NCBI RefSeq assembly: GCF_040358985.1
Contig: NZ_CP132932.1
Location: 1,116,001-1,180,000, forward strand
Origin: Tunturibacter empetritectus
GTDB taxonomy: Bacteria; Acidobacteriota; Terriglobia; Terriglobales; Acidobacteriaceae
DNA length: 64,000 nucleotides
Direction of reading: 5' to 3'
Shown: piece after piece, positions 1-8,603 of the stretch
Layout of the letters: the number at the start of each line of letters is the position of its first letter
How positions within the stretch are numbered: the first letter of the stretch is position 1
The notes under the pieces: model-generated
Seen by the model: the letters and a program-made list of their open reading frames with translations, nothing else
The model's database searches: none
What the model was told of the DNA's origin: nothing
Position numbers and translations under genes: made by a program

Positions 1-1
1 T

Positions 2-226
2 CAGCTCGGCGTGCTGTTTGCTTCGCCTGTGCTGCCGCTGCAGAATCTGTTGCGAAGCAGATTTGGCTATCCTTGGGCGTTATGTTCCTTTGAGACGCTG
101 GTGATCGTTTCGCTGCTTCTGATCTTCTGGTTTGGTCCGGAGAAGCGAGGCAGAAGCTTCGTGACAGGCCATCGAGCGGAGGCGACCGAGGAGGTGTCCT
201 CGAGAGATAACGTTGCGCTGAGATAA
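2..226 (+). CDS. MFS transporter, C-terminal fragment
   Basis: The reading frame is open from the first bases of the window and ends at 224-226, so this is the last 74 codons of a gene that starts upstream. The visible part contains one clear hydrophobic membrane segment (LVIVSLLLIFWFG) followed at once by a charged tail starting GPEKRGRSF. A final helix ending in a G-P-E-x-R-G motif is typical of major facilitator sugar or sugar-acid porters. The last 30 or so residues are hydrophilic and would lie in the cytoplasm. The substrate cannot be told from this fragment. The MFS assignment is an inference from the tail motif only. Confidence 0.55.
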   Translation, partial: QLGVLFASPVLPLQNLLRSRFGYPWALCSFETLVIVSLLLIFWFGPEKRGRSFVTGHRAEATEEVSSRDNVALR

Positions 227-259
227 GTTTTAGAGAATTTGTTGGTGAGCGACCCGGAT

Positions 260-460
260 TCAGGCCAACAGCTGCTGCGGGATAGGGGTCCGTCTGGCTG
301 AGAAGTAGGGATGACAGATGTGGCGCAAGTCAACGCCAGACTTATCAGCCTCCTGTTCATGCTTTGAAACAACAGTCGCTAGACAGTTCAAACAAATCGA
401 ATCAGATGATCCATCCATCTTCGGGCGACGGGGATGTGTTGCAGCGGCTTGATCGGCCAT
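260..460 (-). CDS. small conserved-looking CxxC protein
   Basis: A 66-residue protein starts at ATG 458-460 with a strong ribosome binding site (AGGAG, about 6 bases before the start), which makes it a real gene rather than a chance frame. It has a C-x-x-C pair (SICLNCLAT, about residues 21-29) and a later H-x-C (RHIC, about 46-49), a layout that could bind a metal such as zinc. There is no signal peptide or membrane segment, so it is probably cytoplasmic. It stands alone, convergent with the end of the upstream transporter gene. I recognise no family name; a small zinc-ribbon-like protein is the best description. Confidence 0.6.
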   Translation of the reverse strand: MADQAAATHPRRPKMDGSSDSICLNCLATVVSKHEQEADKSGVDLRHICHPYFSARRTPIPQQLLA

Positions 461-592
461 AGGGTCTCCTCTACAAGGTTACTATGTTTTGTTGTCCGAT
501 GAGTAAACTGTCGCAGGAGTTGCCTGGGGCGCCCTGGAACTTACCGTCGGTGTCGAGTTACGGACGCCGCCCAGGGGAGCCGCCGCGATCTC

Positions 593-829
593 CTAGAGGT
601 CTTTTTGGGTCAGATTCGACTTTCGAGCCTCCACCTTCAACTGATCGTTGATGGTTGCAAGGCGCTCATTAATAACGGCGATTGATTCGGCCCAAGTCTT
701 GAAGGTTTCGGTGGTGTAGCCGGCATCGAAGGTTCGCGGGTGCGGCTCTTTTGCGGAGTGCCTTCGCTTGGCCTCTTCGAGCCTCTGTTGAAAATATGCA
801 AGCCGTTGTTTGAGATCTTCTTCGCTCAT
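593..829 (-). CDS. hypothetical small helical protein
   Basis: A 78-residue frame, rich in Glu, Lys, Arg and Gln, begins MSEEDLKQRLAYFQQRLEEA. The N-terminal 25 residues and the C-terminal 30 (ESIAVINERLATINDQLK) look like amphipathic helices able to form a coiled coil. No signal peptide or membrane segment is seen. No convincing ribosome binding site precedes ATG 827-829, and the nearest genes give no functional hint. Composition is protein-like, but this could be a chance frame. Confidence 0.4.
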   Translation of the reverse strand: MSEEDLKQRLAYFQQRLEEAKRRHSAKEPHPRTFDAGYTTETFKTWAESIAVINERLATINDQLKVEARKSNLTQKDL

Positions 830-1204
830 GCCAGTAGTTAGTATATTTGATGCAAATCCGCAACTCGCGATTGTGCCTCGAAGTTGCCTGTCGAGTGGAA
901 AACTTTGAACTGCCTGGATCGCAATGAGTTTTGATGATTTTGCTTATCGTCTAGTGACAAGACGAACGAGGTGATTGGAGCCATCACCGATGGTTCGTGA
1001 ATGTCATATGAATTATTTTCCCGTAAATTATTTAGACTTTGCAATATTTTATTGCTGCCGCCTCTGAGCCGTCTCTAGCATCGATCATAGAGGGAGTCGA
1101 GCATAAGGAGTCGGCACGACACTAGTACTTCCCTGTCGACTGCATAGTTTTAAGTTCTCACCTCTCTCTGCAACAGAAGCAGGCTACTAGAAACGAGGCA
1201 CGCC
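830..1204. other. intergenic region upstream of glycogen phosphorylase
   Basis: About 375 bases without a convincing gene. The middle (about 1005-1060) is AT-rich and contains a small inverted repeat, GCAATA-TTT-TATTGC, near 1040-1054. This is the likely promoter region for the glycogen phosphorylase gene at 1205, but I cannot point to a clear -35/-10 pair. A 68-residue minus-strand frame at 838-1044 has low-complexity, non-protein-like composition and no ribosome binding site. Confidence 0.5.
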
Positions 1205-3715
1205 ATGCAGGAACCAACGCCGAAGGGGCATGACCTGATAGTTGATGACGATCGGACCAGCATCACGGTTCCGGCGCTCAAACAAGCGATTCTGGATAAT
1301 CTGTTCTACGTTGTGGGCAAGCGAGCCGAGGTGGCGACGGACATGGATCACTTCATGGCTCTCGCCTATACAGTGCGAGACCGGATTCTGGCCCGCTGGC
1401 TTACGACCAAAGGAGATTACGTAAAGCATCACATGCGTACTGTCCATTATTTGTCGGCTGAGTTTTTGATGGGACCTCATCTGGCAAACAACCTACTCAA
1501 TCTTGGACTCCAGGAGGCTGTTCGCCAGGCAACGTCGGAGCTCGATCTTGACCTCGATCTATTGATCAAGCAGGAGAGTGAGCCTGGATTGGGCAATGGT
1601 GGACTTGGTCGACTTGCAGCGTGCTATCTCGACTCATTGGCAACGCTGGGAGTTCCTGCGATGGGGTACGGGATTCGCTATGAGTACGGCATGTTTCATC
1701 AGACGATCCGTGATGGCTGGCAGGTCGAGCTCACGGACTACTGGCTGCGCTACGGCAATCCCTGGGAGATTCGGCGTCCCCAGGCCGACGTCGAAGTAGC
1801 CTTCGGCGGGCATACTCAGTCTTGGAGAGATCCCTTCGGCGAGTACAAGGTGCAGTGGATTCCCGGGGAAGTGGTCAAGGGAATTCCTTACGACACGCCG
1901 ATCCTGGGGTATCGCTCGGGAGTCGCAAACACTCTCCGCCTGTGGAGGTCCGAAGCGACCGAATCCTTCTACTTTGAACGCTTCAACAGCGGTGACTATG
2001 AGGGTGCGGTCGGGGCGAAGGTCTTCGCCGAGAATATTTCTAAGGTTCTTTATCCGAATGACGAAGAGATTCGCGGCAAAGAACTTCGCCTGCAGCAGCA
2101 GTATTTTTTCACATCGTGTTCCCTGCAGGATATGATCCGGCGGCATCAGAGTGCGGGCCATGCCATTGAGAACTTCCACGAGCTGTGTGTCGTGCAGCTC
2201 AACGACACTCATCCGTCGATCGGCGTCGCCGAGCTGATGCGGCTCCTGATCGATATTCATGGTCTGGGATGGGACAAGGCTTGGGAGATCACCTCGCATA
2301 CCTTTAATTACACCAACCACACTCTTCTGCCAGAGGCGCTCGAACGCTGGCCGCTGCCGATGTTCGGCTCATTGCTGCCTCGCCACCTCGAGATCATTTA
2401 TGAGATTAATGCGCGCTTTCTGAGTACGCTACGCGAGCAGTTCCCGAACGATGAAGATCGGGTGGCTCGCATGTCTCTGATCGACGAGCACGGGGAGAGG
2501 TACGTTCGCATGGCCCACCTCGCCTGCGTTGGAAGCGAGCATATCAACGGGGTCGCTCGACTGCATACCGAGTTGCTGAAGAGCGACGTGCTTCACGACT
2601 TCTATGAGCTGTGGCCTGAGAAGTTCATCAACGTAACCAATGGCGTGACGCCGCGGCGCTGGCTGGCGGTTAGCAATCCTGAGCAGACGGAGTTGATGAT
2701 CAGCAAGATTGGACAGGATTGGATTGGGGATCTCGATCGGGTTTCACAGCTAGAGCGCTATGCCGAAGACTCCGCCTTCCGTGCGGATTGGCGCAATGTA
2801 CAGTACGCCGTCAAGGTTCGACTGACCCAGTACATCGCCGACACGACCGGAATTGCTGTCGATCCGAAGTCGATGTTCGACGCCCAGGTGAAGCGCATTC
2901 ACGAGTACAAGCGGCAGCATTTGAACCTTCTTTACATCCTGACGCAGTATCACCGCTTGAAGAAGACTCCCGGGCTGGAGATTCCGGCGCGGACTTTCCT
3001 GTTCGGCGGAAAAGCTGCTCCTGGATACTTCATAGCGAAGTTGATCATCAAGCTGATCACCTCAGTCGCTGAGGTCATCAATAATGATCCGGAGGTAAAT
3101 CAACAGCTGAAGGTGGTCTTTCTTCCGGACTACAACGTCACCTTCGGCCAGCTGGTCTACCCTGCCGCCGATCTTAGTGAACAGATCTCTACGGCCGGCA
3201 AAGAGGCATCCGGCACGGGCAATATGAAGTTCGCCATGAATGGAGCGCTTACCATTGGGACTCTCGACGGAGCCAACATTGAGATTCGCGAGGCTGTGGG
3301 GCATGAAAACTTCTTCCTCTTCGGATTGACAGCAGCAGAGGTTGCTGCGAAGAAGGCTGCCGGCTACCATCCTCATCAAATCTACGAATCAAATGGGGAG
3401 CTGCGCGAGGTCATCGATAGCATCGTCTCCGGGCAGTTTTCGCGAGGCGACCGCAATCTTTTCCGCCCGCTAGTCGATGGTCTGCTCAATACTGATCCCT
3501 ATCTTTTGTTCGCCGACTATCAGTCTTATGTCGACTGTCAGGATCAGGTGGGTAAAGCTTATTCGGACCAGGAGGGATGGTCGAAGATGTCGATCTACAA
3601 TGCAGCACGCATGGGTCGCTTCTCCTCCGATCGATCGATTCAGGAGTACTGCAGGAATATCTGGAACATCACTCGGTTCGGAGTGGATGCGCCTCAGGCT
3701 CCGGCAGGCAAGTAA
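1205..3715 (+). CDS. glgP: glycogen/starch/alpha-glucan phosphorylase
   Basis: This 836-residue protein is a GT35 alpha-glucan phosphorylase, which releases glucose 1-phosphate from glycogen or maltodextrin using pyridoxal phosphate in the cytoplasm. The length matches the family (about 800-840). Visible signatures are the substrate-site stretch EPGLGNGGLGRLAACYLDSLA, the NDTHPSIGVAELMR region, VTNGVTPRRWL, the KRIHEYKRQHLN stretch, and the cofactor-binding EASGTGNMKF, whose lysine is about residue 675. ATG 1205 follows a GAGG about 8 bases upstream. The gene stands alone and is convergent with the receptor gene at 3821-7183. No glycogen synthase or debranching enzyme lies nearby; the GH13 amylase at 49 kb is in a separate locus. 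Confidence 0.96.
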   Translation: MQEPTPKGHDLIVDDDRTSITVPALKQAILDNLFYVVGKRAEVATDMDHFMALAYTVRDRILARWLTTKGDYVKHHMRTVHYLSAEFLMGPHLANNLLNLGLQEAVRQATSELDLDLDLLIKQESEPGLGNGGLGRLAACYLDSLATLGVPAMGYGIRYEYGMFHQTIRDGWQVELTDYWLRYGNPWEIRRPQADVEVAFGGHTQSWRDPFGEYKVQWIPGEVVKGIPYDTPILGYRSGVANTLRLWRSEATESFYFERFNSGDYEGAVGAKVFAENISKVLYPNDEEIRGKELRLQQQYFFTSCSLQDMIRRHQSAGHAIENFHELCVVQLNDTHPSIGVAELMRLLIDIHGLGWDKAWEITSHTFNYTNHTLLPEALERWPLPMFGSLLPRHLEIIYEINARFLSTLREQFPNDEDRVARMSLIDEHGERYVRMAHLACVGSEHINGVARLHTELLKSDVLHDFYELWPEKFINVTNGVTPRRWLAVSNPEQTELMISKIGQDWIGDLDRVSQLERYAEDSAFRADWRNVQYAVKVRLTQYIADTTGIAVDPKSMFDAQVKRIHEYKRQHLNLLYILTQYHRLKKTPGLEIPARTFLFGGKAAPGYFIAKLIIKLITSVAEVINNDPEVNQQLKVVFLPDYNVTFGQLVYPAADLSEQISTAGKEASGTGNMKFAMNGALTIGTLDGANIEIREAVGHENFFLFGLTAAEVAAKKAAGYHPHQIYESNGELREVIDSIVSGQFSRGDRNLFRPLVDGLLNTDPYLLFADYQSYVDCQDQVGKAYSDQEGWSKMSIYNAARMGRFSSDRSIQEYCRNIWNITRFGVDAPQAPAGK

Positions 3716-3820
3716 GTAGCGGCGAGGGTTCGCGCTGATACTTCCAGCCCATACTTTTCGCAATGCGGGAGTGGTCGAAGCAAAAAATGTGCGGGACTAA
3801 CGCTCCTCTAAAAGAGGCAC

Positions 3821-6800
3821 TCAGAAAAGCAGCTTTACGGAGAATTGAATCTGCCGTGAGGTTCCCGCGGTTTTGCTGATTACGCCGAAGCCTGATCCTT
3901 TGATCGTATTGGCCGGCAGACCCATATCTACGATGTTGAACAGGTTGAAGAACTCTGACCGGAACTCCACGTCGAAGAGTTCGGAACCGCCGGCACGCCT
4001 TCCGACGGGAGTGTCCTTGATAAGCGAGAAATCAAAGTCGTAGTAGGCCGGTCCGCGAAAGGTATCCCGGCCGAGAGAGCCGAAGAATCCCTGATTCGGC
4101 CCTGTGCCGCCTGGTTGGTTGATTGGGATCGAGAAGAAGCTGGCGTTATTTGCTCCCTGTCCAAAATAGTCTTCGCGAACCTTTCTGGCGGTGGAGAGAG
4201 TCGGCTTCGCGATCTGGTTTGGCCGATCCACTCCATTGGAGCCTGCACCTGTCTGCTGTACGCCGGAGTAGACGGTGAAGGGCAGACCACTGCTGATCGT
4301 CGAGATGCTCAACAGCTCCCACCCGGCTGTGACTTTTCGATTGATCGGTTGCAGCAGCTCGATCTTTTCCAACTGCAGATCTTGAGCGAGGCTCATGGTG
4401 AAGCCATGGGTAACGTCGAAACTGGATGGCCCCTTTTCTGCGTGGGTATTGAATGGATTTTGCGGGTACGGATTGGATATCGCGCCAGTGGTATTTCCGT
4501 TTGCCGTGACGCCGCTTGTGTCATCGATCGACTTTGACCAGGTGTAGCTGAGTTGAATGCCGGGGCCACCCTGAAAGGGTGTCCCAGTAAGCGAAGTTTG
4601 CAACGAGTGATAGCTGGAGTGAGCATTATTTACGATGAGCTGTTCCGTCCCAAAACCGCCGATCGCGTTGCCAGAACCGTCAAACTGGGTATGAGTAGCG
4701 AATTCCGGACTGGCTCCAGAGTAGCTGTTGGGAAAGGCGGTACGCGGCAGCTTGACCGATGCAGTGCCGACATAGGCGGCGTCCGCGGTGAGCTTACCGA
4801 ACTGACGTTCGGCGCCGAGTGTCCACGTTTGCAGATAACCGTTGCCGAAGTGGCGGTCGATTCCTGTCAGGTTTAGCGGCGTGAACTGAGCGCCTGGCGA
4901 GAGCGCGGCAAGATCTCTTTGATAGCGCTCCACGTCGAGAACGGTGTTGGATGGAACGCTTTTGGTATTGCCGCTGGCAAAGACGTTTTGTCCAGTGGGA
5001 GTGTAGAAGGTGGGAAGCTGCGCTGAGGTGATCTGAAATCCATACAGAATCGGCGCTCCAACGGCGGCAGTAATGTGGGGATAGATCACGAAGGGGACGG
5101 CACCGGTTAGAAAATTGTCTTGCCAGATGTTGGGCGGGATTGTCGTGATGCCGCCGCCAGCGTGAAGGTGAAGTGTATTTGTAACCTTCCAGTCGACTTG
5201 AACTCGGGGAGCGATACCGCCCCAGTCGAAGTGATATCCAGGCTGAGGATTGACGAGATATTGCTGCTGCGAACCGTTGATGAGGAAGCCTGAGGTGCGA
5301 TGAGCACGTTCGGCGATGGGAGAGTAGATCTCGTAGCGAACTCCGTAGTCGAGCACGACCCGGTCGGAGATCTTGAAGGTGTCCTGGGCGTAGATTGCTC
5401 CGCCGTTGCGAGAGACGGCTGCAGGGCCGATGTGATCGCCACCTGAGACATAAGGTGCCGCGACCGCCCTTGTGTAAACAAAGGCACTCCCGGTGAGCAG
5501 CCCGCTAAGGGTATCTGGAAGAGGATCGCCGACGCGGATGTTGTGAGCACCGCTCTGCGAGGTGATGTCTACAGGAGAATAGGCTGTCCCTCCACCAAAG
5601 TCGTATTCGCCGTTTGGGCTGGTACCGAAGTAGGTCGTGTCGCGATTGGCGCGGAACTCTCCGCCAGCCTTGATGAGGTGACGTCCGATGGTGACTACGA
5701 AGTTCTGTCTGGCCTGAAAGAGATTGCCGTATGCGGACGCGACTGAGCCTGCCGCAGAGTTGAAGGCTTCGAAGAGTCCGTCGTTGAACTTGACTGCTGG
5801 GTCGGTGTGGTTCGGTGTTGGAAACTGGGGTGTCGTTCGAGTCACGCTTATAGAACTCTCGAAGGAGAAGCGAGGAGAGACTGTCTGGTTGTAGGTAAGG
5901 ACTCCATTGCGCTGATGATCGACGTACACGACGCCGAAGCTGGGATCAATGGCTGTTTGATCAGGGTTGGTGGTCGGGCCGAAGAGATTGTTGAAGTTGA
6001 ATCTCGCGGTAAGGTGTTTGCTGGGGGAGAGCACCTGGTCGATACGCACGGAGAACTGGTTGGCGTTCGTGACTACTTTGGAGGACGCCGCGTAGGTATT
6101 GGCTCCGTAGGAGCCTGTCGGGTTATTGGGCAGCGGATAGCGGGAGAGAATCTTCGCGATCTCCGGCTTGGGCGTAATGACCAGCGTATCGCCTGGAAAC
6201 GCGGTCGTGTCGATGCCAAGCCGCTCGGAGGCCGTGGGCACCGGGAGGACCTGTGTTGTTCCAAGAACCTGACGAAAGCCTTGATATTGCCCGAAGTAGA
6301 ATGTCTTGCCGCTTCCGTCATAAAGATGGGGCAGGATGATCGGGCCGCCGTTGGTGAAGCCGAATTCATTGCGCCGAAATGGCGGGATTCGACCCGGTTC
6401 GGCGATAGAAGGATGATCGAAGTAGTTGCGTGCGTCGAGTGCGGAGTTGCGAAGAAACTCGAAGACGGAGCCGTGAAAACCACTGCTTCCGGAGCGTGTC
6501 GTAATGTTTGTAAAACCTGCTGCGCCGCGCCCAATCTCGGCGGGCATCCAGCCTGAGGTCGATTGGATCTCCTGGACAGCATCGACGTTGAAGTTGCTGA
6601 ACGTCGCGCCTCCCATCTCGGGGTCGCTCGTGTCGGCGCCATCCATAGCGAAGACTGCCTCGACGCCGCGCTGTCCGTTGATGGCGAACTGCTGGGTGAA
6701 GTTCGTCTGGCCATTGGCGTCGGTCATCGTTCCAGCCGCGAGCAGCAGCAACTGGCTGAAATCGCGTTTGTTCAATGGAATTGCGCTGACTGTCTGACTG

Positions 6801-7183
6801 GAGAGCTTCTCTCCGCCGGTCTTCGCAGCATCGGCTGCGCGAAATACAACCGAGATGGCTCCCTCAGCGGAGAGTGTCACTATCGCTTGGGGTGAGCCCG
6901 CTTTGAGTTTGAGTGGCTCCACGGAGCGATGAAGGATGCCGTCGGCCGTTGTTACCTCGAGCATGTAGTCGCCGGGGGCTGGATTGGGGAGTTGAAAGCT
7001 GCCGTCTGCCGATGTTTTCGAGCTAAGTTCACCTTGCTTCGCAACGAGGCGGATCGTTGCACCATCGATTGATGCGCCGGTTTCGTTCTGCAGCGTCCCG
7101 CCCCAATATCGAGTGGTCAGTTCCTGAGCGCAGAGCAAGGAGGATACGAAAAGTAGGACGAGGACAGTCTTAGTAAAACGCAT
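3821..7183 (-). CDS. Oar-like TonB-dependent receptor, carboxypeptidase-regulatory-like N-terminus
   Basis: A 1120-residue outer-membrane protein of the Oar-like class common in Acidobacteriota. It starts with a signal peptide (VLVLLFVSSLLCAQ). Next is a carboxypeptidase-regulatory-like domain of about 80 residues (WGGTLQNETGASIDGATIRL, then DGSFQLPNPAPGDYML), then a plug-like region with the typical SGSSGFHGSVFEFLRNSALDARNYFD stretch (about residues 230-255), and a long beta-barrel rich in aromatic strands that ends in a terminal Phe (QFSVKLLF), as expected for barrel insertion. Such receptors are thought to take up large carbohydrate or siderophore ligands, but the ligand is not readable here. 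It is convergent with glgP. The start at 7183 has only a weak ribosome binding site. Confidence 0.88.
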   Translation of the reverse strand: MRFTKTVLVLLFVSSLLCAQELTTRYWGGTLQNETGASIDGATIRLVAKQGELSSKTSADGSFQLPNPAPGDYMLEVTTADGILHRSVEPLKLKAGSPQAIVTLSAEGAISVVFRAADAAKTGGEKLSSQTVSAIPLNKRDFSQLLLLAAGTMTDANGQTNFTQQFAINGQRGVEAVFAMDGADTSDPEMGGATFSNFNVDAVQEIQSTSGWMPAEIGRGAAGFTNITTRSGSSGFHGSVFEFLRNSALDARNYFDHPSIAEPGRIPPFRRNEFGFTNGGPIILPHLYDGSGKTFYFGQYQGFRQVLGTTQVLPVPTASERLGIDTTAFPGDTLVITPKPEIAKILSRYPLPNNPTGSYGANTYAASSKVVTNANQFSVRIDQVLSPSKHLTARFNFNNLFGPTTNPDQTAIDPSFGVVYVDHQRNGVLTYNQTVSPRFSFESSISVTRTTPQFPTPNHTDPAVKFNDGLFEAFNSAAGSVASAYGNLFQARQNFVVTIGRHLIKAGGEFRANRDTTYFGTSPNGEYDFGGGTAYSPVDITSQSGAHNIRVGDPLPDTLSGLLTGSAFVYTRAVAAPYVSGGDHIGPAAVSRNGGAIYAQDTFKISDRVVLDYGVRYEIYSPIAERAHRTSGFLINGSQQQYLVNPQPGYHFDWGGIAPRVQVDWKVTNTLHLHAGGGITTIPPNIWQDNFLTGAVPFVIYPHITAAVGAPILYGFQITSAQLPTFYTPTGQNVFASGNTKSVPSNTVLDVERYQRDLAALSPGAQFTPLNLTGIDRHFGNGYLQTWTLGAERQFGKLTADAAYVGTASVKLPRTAFPNSYSGASPEFATHTQFDGSGNAIGGFGTEQLIVNNAHSSYHSLQTSLTGTPFQGGPGIQLSYTWSKSIDDTSGVTANGNTTGAISNPYPQNPFNTHAEKGPSSFDVTHGFTMSLAQDLQLEKIELLQPINRKVTAGWELLSISTISSGLPFTVYSGVQQTGAGSNGVDRPNQIAKPTLSTARKVREDYFGQGANNASFFSIPINQPGGTGPNQGFFGSLGRDTFRGPAYYDFDFSLIKDTPVGRRAGGSELFDVEFRSEFFNLFNIVDMGLPANTIKGSGFGVISKTAGTSRQIQFSVKLLF

Positions 7184-7233
7184 GAGACGTCATTATATTG
7201 AGACTTGCATTGAATTGGCCTAGAGAAGATGGC

Positions 7234-8160
7234 CTAGAGGAGATATCCGCGGACATCTTCTCCGGCGCAAAACCTTGTAGCCCTGACGACGTTTTCCATT
7301 AGACAGGCCACTGTAACGGGTCCGACACCTCTGGGTACCGGCGTCAACAAGGCTGCAACGTGCTTCACGCCGTCGAAGTCTACATCTCCAATCAAATTGC
7401 CGTCCTTGTCGACTCGTGTGCCTACGTCGATCACTGTGGATCCGCCGCGAAGAACATCTGCTTTCAATTGATATCGAGGGCTGCCGACGCAGGTAACGAC
7501 GATATCTGCCGCTCTGGTCAGGTCGTCATGCGTCTCCTTGGGCGTGAACCGGTGGCACCATGAGACCGTTGCGTTTCCCATTCGGCCGCCTAGCATATGA
7601 TGAATCGGCTTGCCGGTGATGTCATTTCTGCCTACTACTACAACTCGTTTCCCTGCTGTTTCGACACCGTAGAACTTCAGCATTCGACTTACAGCCAGGG
7701 CGGTTGAGGGAAGGAAGGTCAGGCGCTCAAGTTGCCCTCGATAGAGCTCCGCTGTGGAGTGTCGCGATACACCATCGACGTCTTTGAATTGATGGATGCG
7801 GTCGAAGATATCGAATTTGCCTCTGTTTGCGGCGGTGGAGTTTTCGATGTGTAGTGGAAGGGGTAGACCGATCATGATTCCGTGAACGGATTTGTCTTCA
7901 CTCAAGGCACTCACTGTGTCTTCGAGCACGGCGGCGCTGACGGTGGATTCGAAGGTGTGGGGCTTTACGGCGATGCCGATTTTGGCGAAGCTCTTTACTT
8001 TGTTCTGCAAATAGACTTCGGAGGAGGCGTCTTTTCCTACCTGGACCACCGTTAGTTGTGGGGTGATTCCGTAGCGCTCTTTTAAATCAACGACATCTGC
8101 TTTTACTTTGGTCACGATTGCGTCGGCAACCGGTTTGCCTATCATTGGAGTTGCTGTCAT
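7234..8160 (-). CDS. folD: divergent methylenetetrahydrofolate dehydrogenase/cyclohydrolase (FolD family)
   Basis: A 308-residue FolD-family protein. FolD interconverts methylene-, methenyl- and formyl-tetrahydrofolate in the cytoplasm. The Y-x-x-x-K catalytic pair is present (Y50, K54 in SSEVYLQNK), as are KDVDG (about 126-130), a nucleotide-binding GRNDITGKP stretch and TPVPRGVGPVT near the end. Two conserved sites differ: the usual V-Q-L-P-L-P is I-G-L-P-L-P here, so the catalytic Gln is Gly98, and the usual P-C-T-P is P-S-T-A. There is also a short insertion before KDVDG. The start at ATG 8158-8160 has GAGGA about 8 bases upstream. It may be the housekeeping enzyme of a divergent subfamily or a paralogue that has lost cyclohydrolase activity. 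Confidence 0.85.
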   Translation of the reverse strand: MTATPMIGKPVADAIVTKVKADVVDLKERYGITPQLTVVQVGKDASSEVYLQNKVKSFAKIGIAVKPHTFESTVSAAVLEDTVSALSEDKSVHGIMIGLPLPLHIENSTAANRGKFDIFDRIHQFKDVDGVSRHSTAELYRGQLERLTFLPSTALAVSRMLKFYGVETAGKRVVVVGRNDITGKPIHHMLGGRMGNATVSWCHRFTPKETHDDLTRAADIVVTCVGSPRYQLKADVLRGGSTVIDVGTRVDKDGNLIGDVDFDGVKHVAALLTPVPRGVGPVTVACLMENVVRATRFCAGEDVRGYLL

Positions 8161-8603
8161 AAGTATGGTCCTCAGTACAGTTTACAGTCTGGTATTGGGG
8201 ATTATCGGGACGGTGGCGGTAGCGTGCGCCTCCGGATTTGAATTTTGGGGATTGTGTTTTGGCGTTCGACCGGGCGGCAGACTACGGATTTTTTCCTGCG
8301 CGATGCTTTGTGCGTTTTTGCTGGGGTTTTTGGGGAAATCGGGTGTTTTAACGTGGTGTTTTGGTGGTGAAGTTGTGGTGTTTTGCGTGGTGGATGTGGT
8401 GTTTTGGCAGTCACTTTTCCGGTCTCTAAAAATGTGACAAAGATTTGGGATTTATTTTGGGGCTTTCCAATTCAGGAGAGTATTGGCATGCTTGTGCGGG
8501 CGGGCCAAGAACATAGCAGTACCTGAACCGCTTCACTCGCGTCACTTCTGGGTATCCATGATCCGTTGCGAAGAACAAAGGTTCGACGCGCGGCAGCGAG
8601 TGT
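8161..8603. other. intergenic region with G/T-rich repeats
   Basis: About 440 bases between folD and the Gfo/Idh gene. Both strands have open frames here (8108-8437 on plus, 8202-8414 on minus), but their translations are low-complexity (V/F/C-rich on one strand, K/T/P/H-rich on the other) and simply reflect the repeat. The only structure I see is the G/T-rich repeat annotated separately at 8353-8405 and degenerate copies just before it. From 8440 to 8603 nothing recognisable is present. Confidence 0.5.
8353..8405 (+). repeat. three-copy tandem repeat of GTGGTGTTTT, 21-22 base period
   Basis: The decamer GTGGTGTTTT occurs at 8353-8362, 8375-8384 and 8396-8405, giving periods of 22 and 21 bases. 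The spacers between copies are also similar (GGTGGTGAAGTT and GCGTGGTGGAT). Looser copies, such as GCGTTTTTG, CTGGGGTTTT and CGGGTGTTTT, lie upstream in 8310-8350. It sits between two minus-strand genes and has no coding explanation. Function is unknown. Confidence 0.75.

Noticed and set aside
838-1044. 68-codon minus-strand frame upstream of glgP
   Set aside because: No ribosome binding site, no motif, and AT-rich promoter-like sequence.
8202-8414. 70-codon minus-strand frame rich in Lys, Thr, Pro and His
   Set aside because: The translation reflects the GTGGTGTTTT repeat, not a protein.
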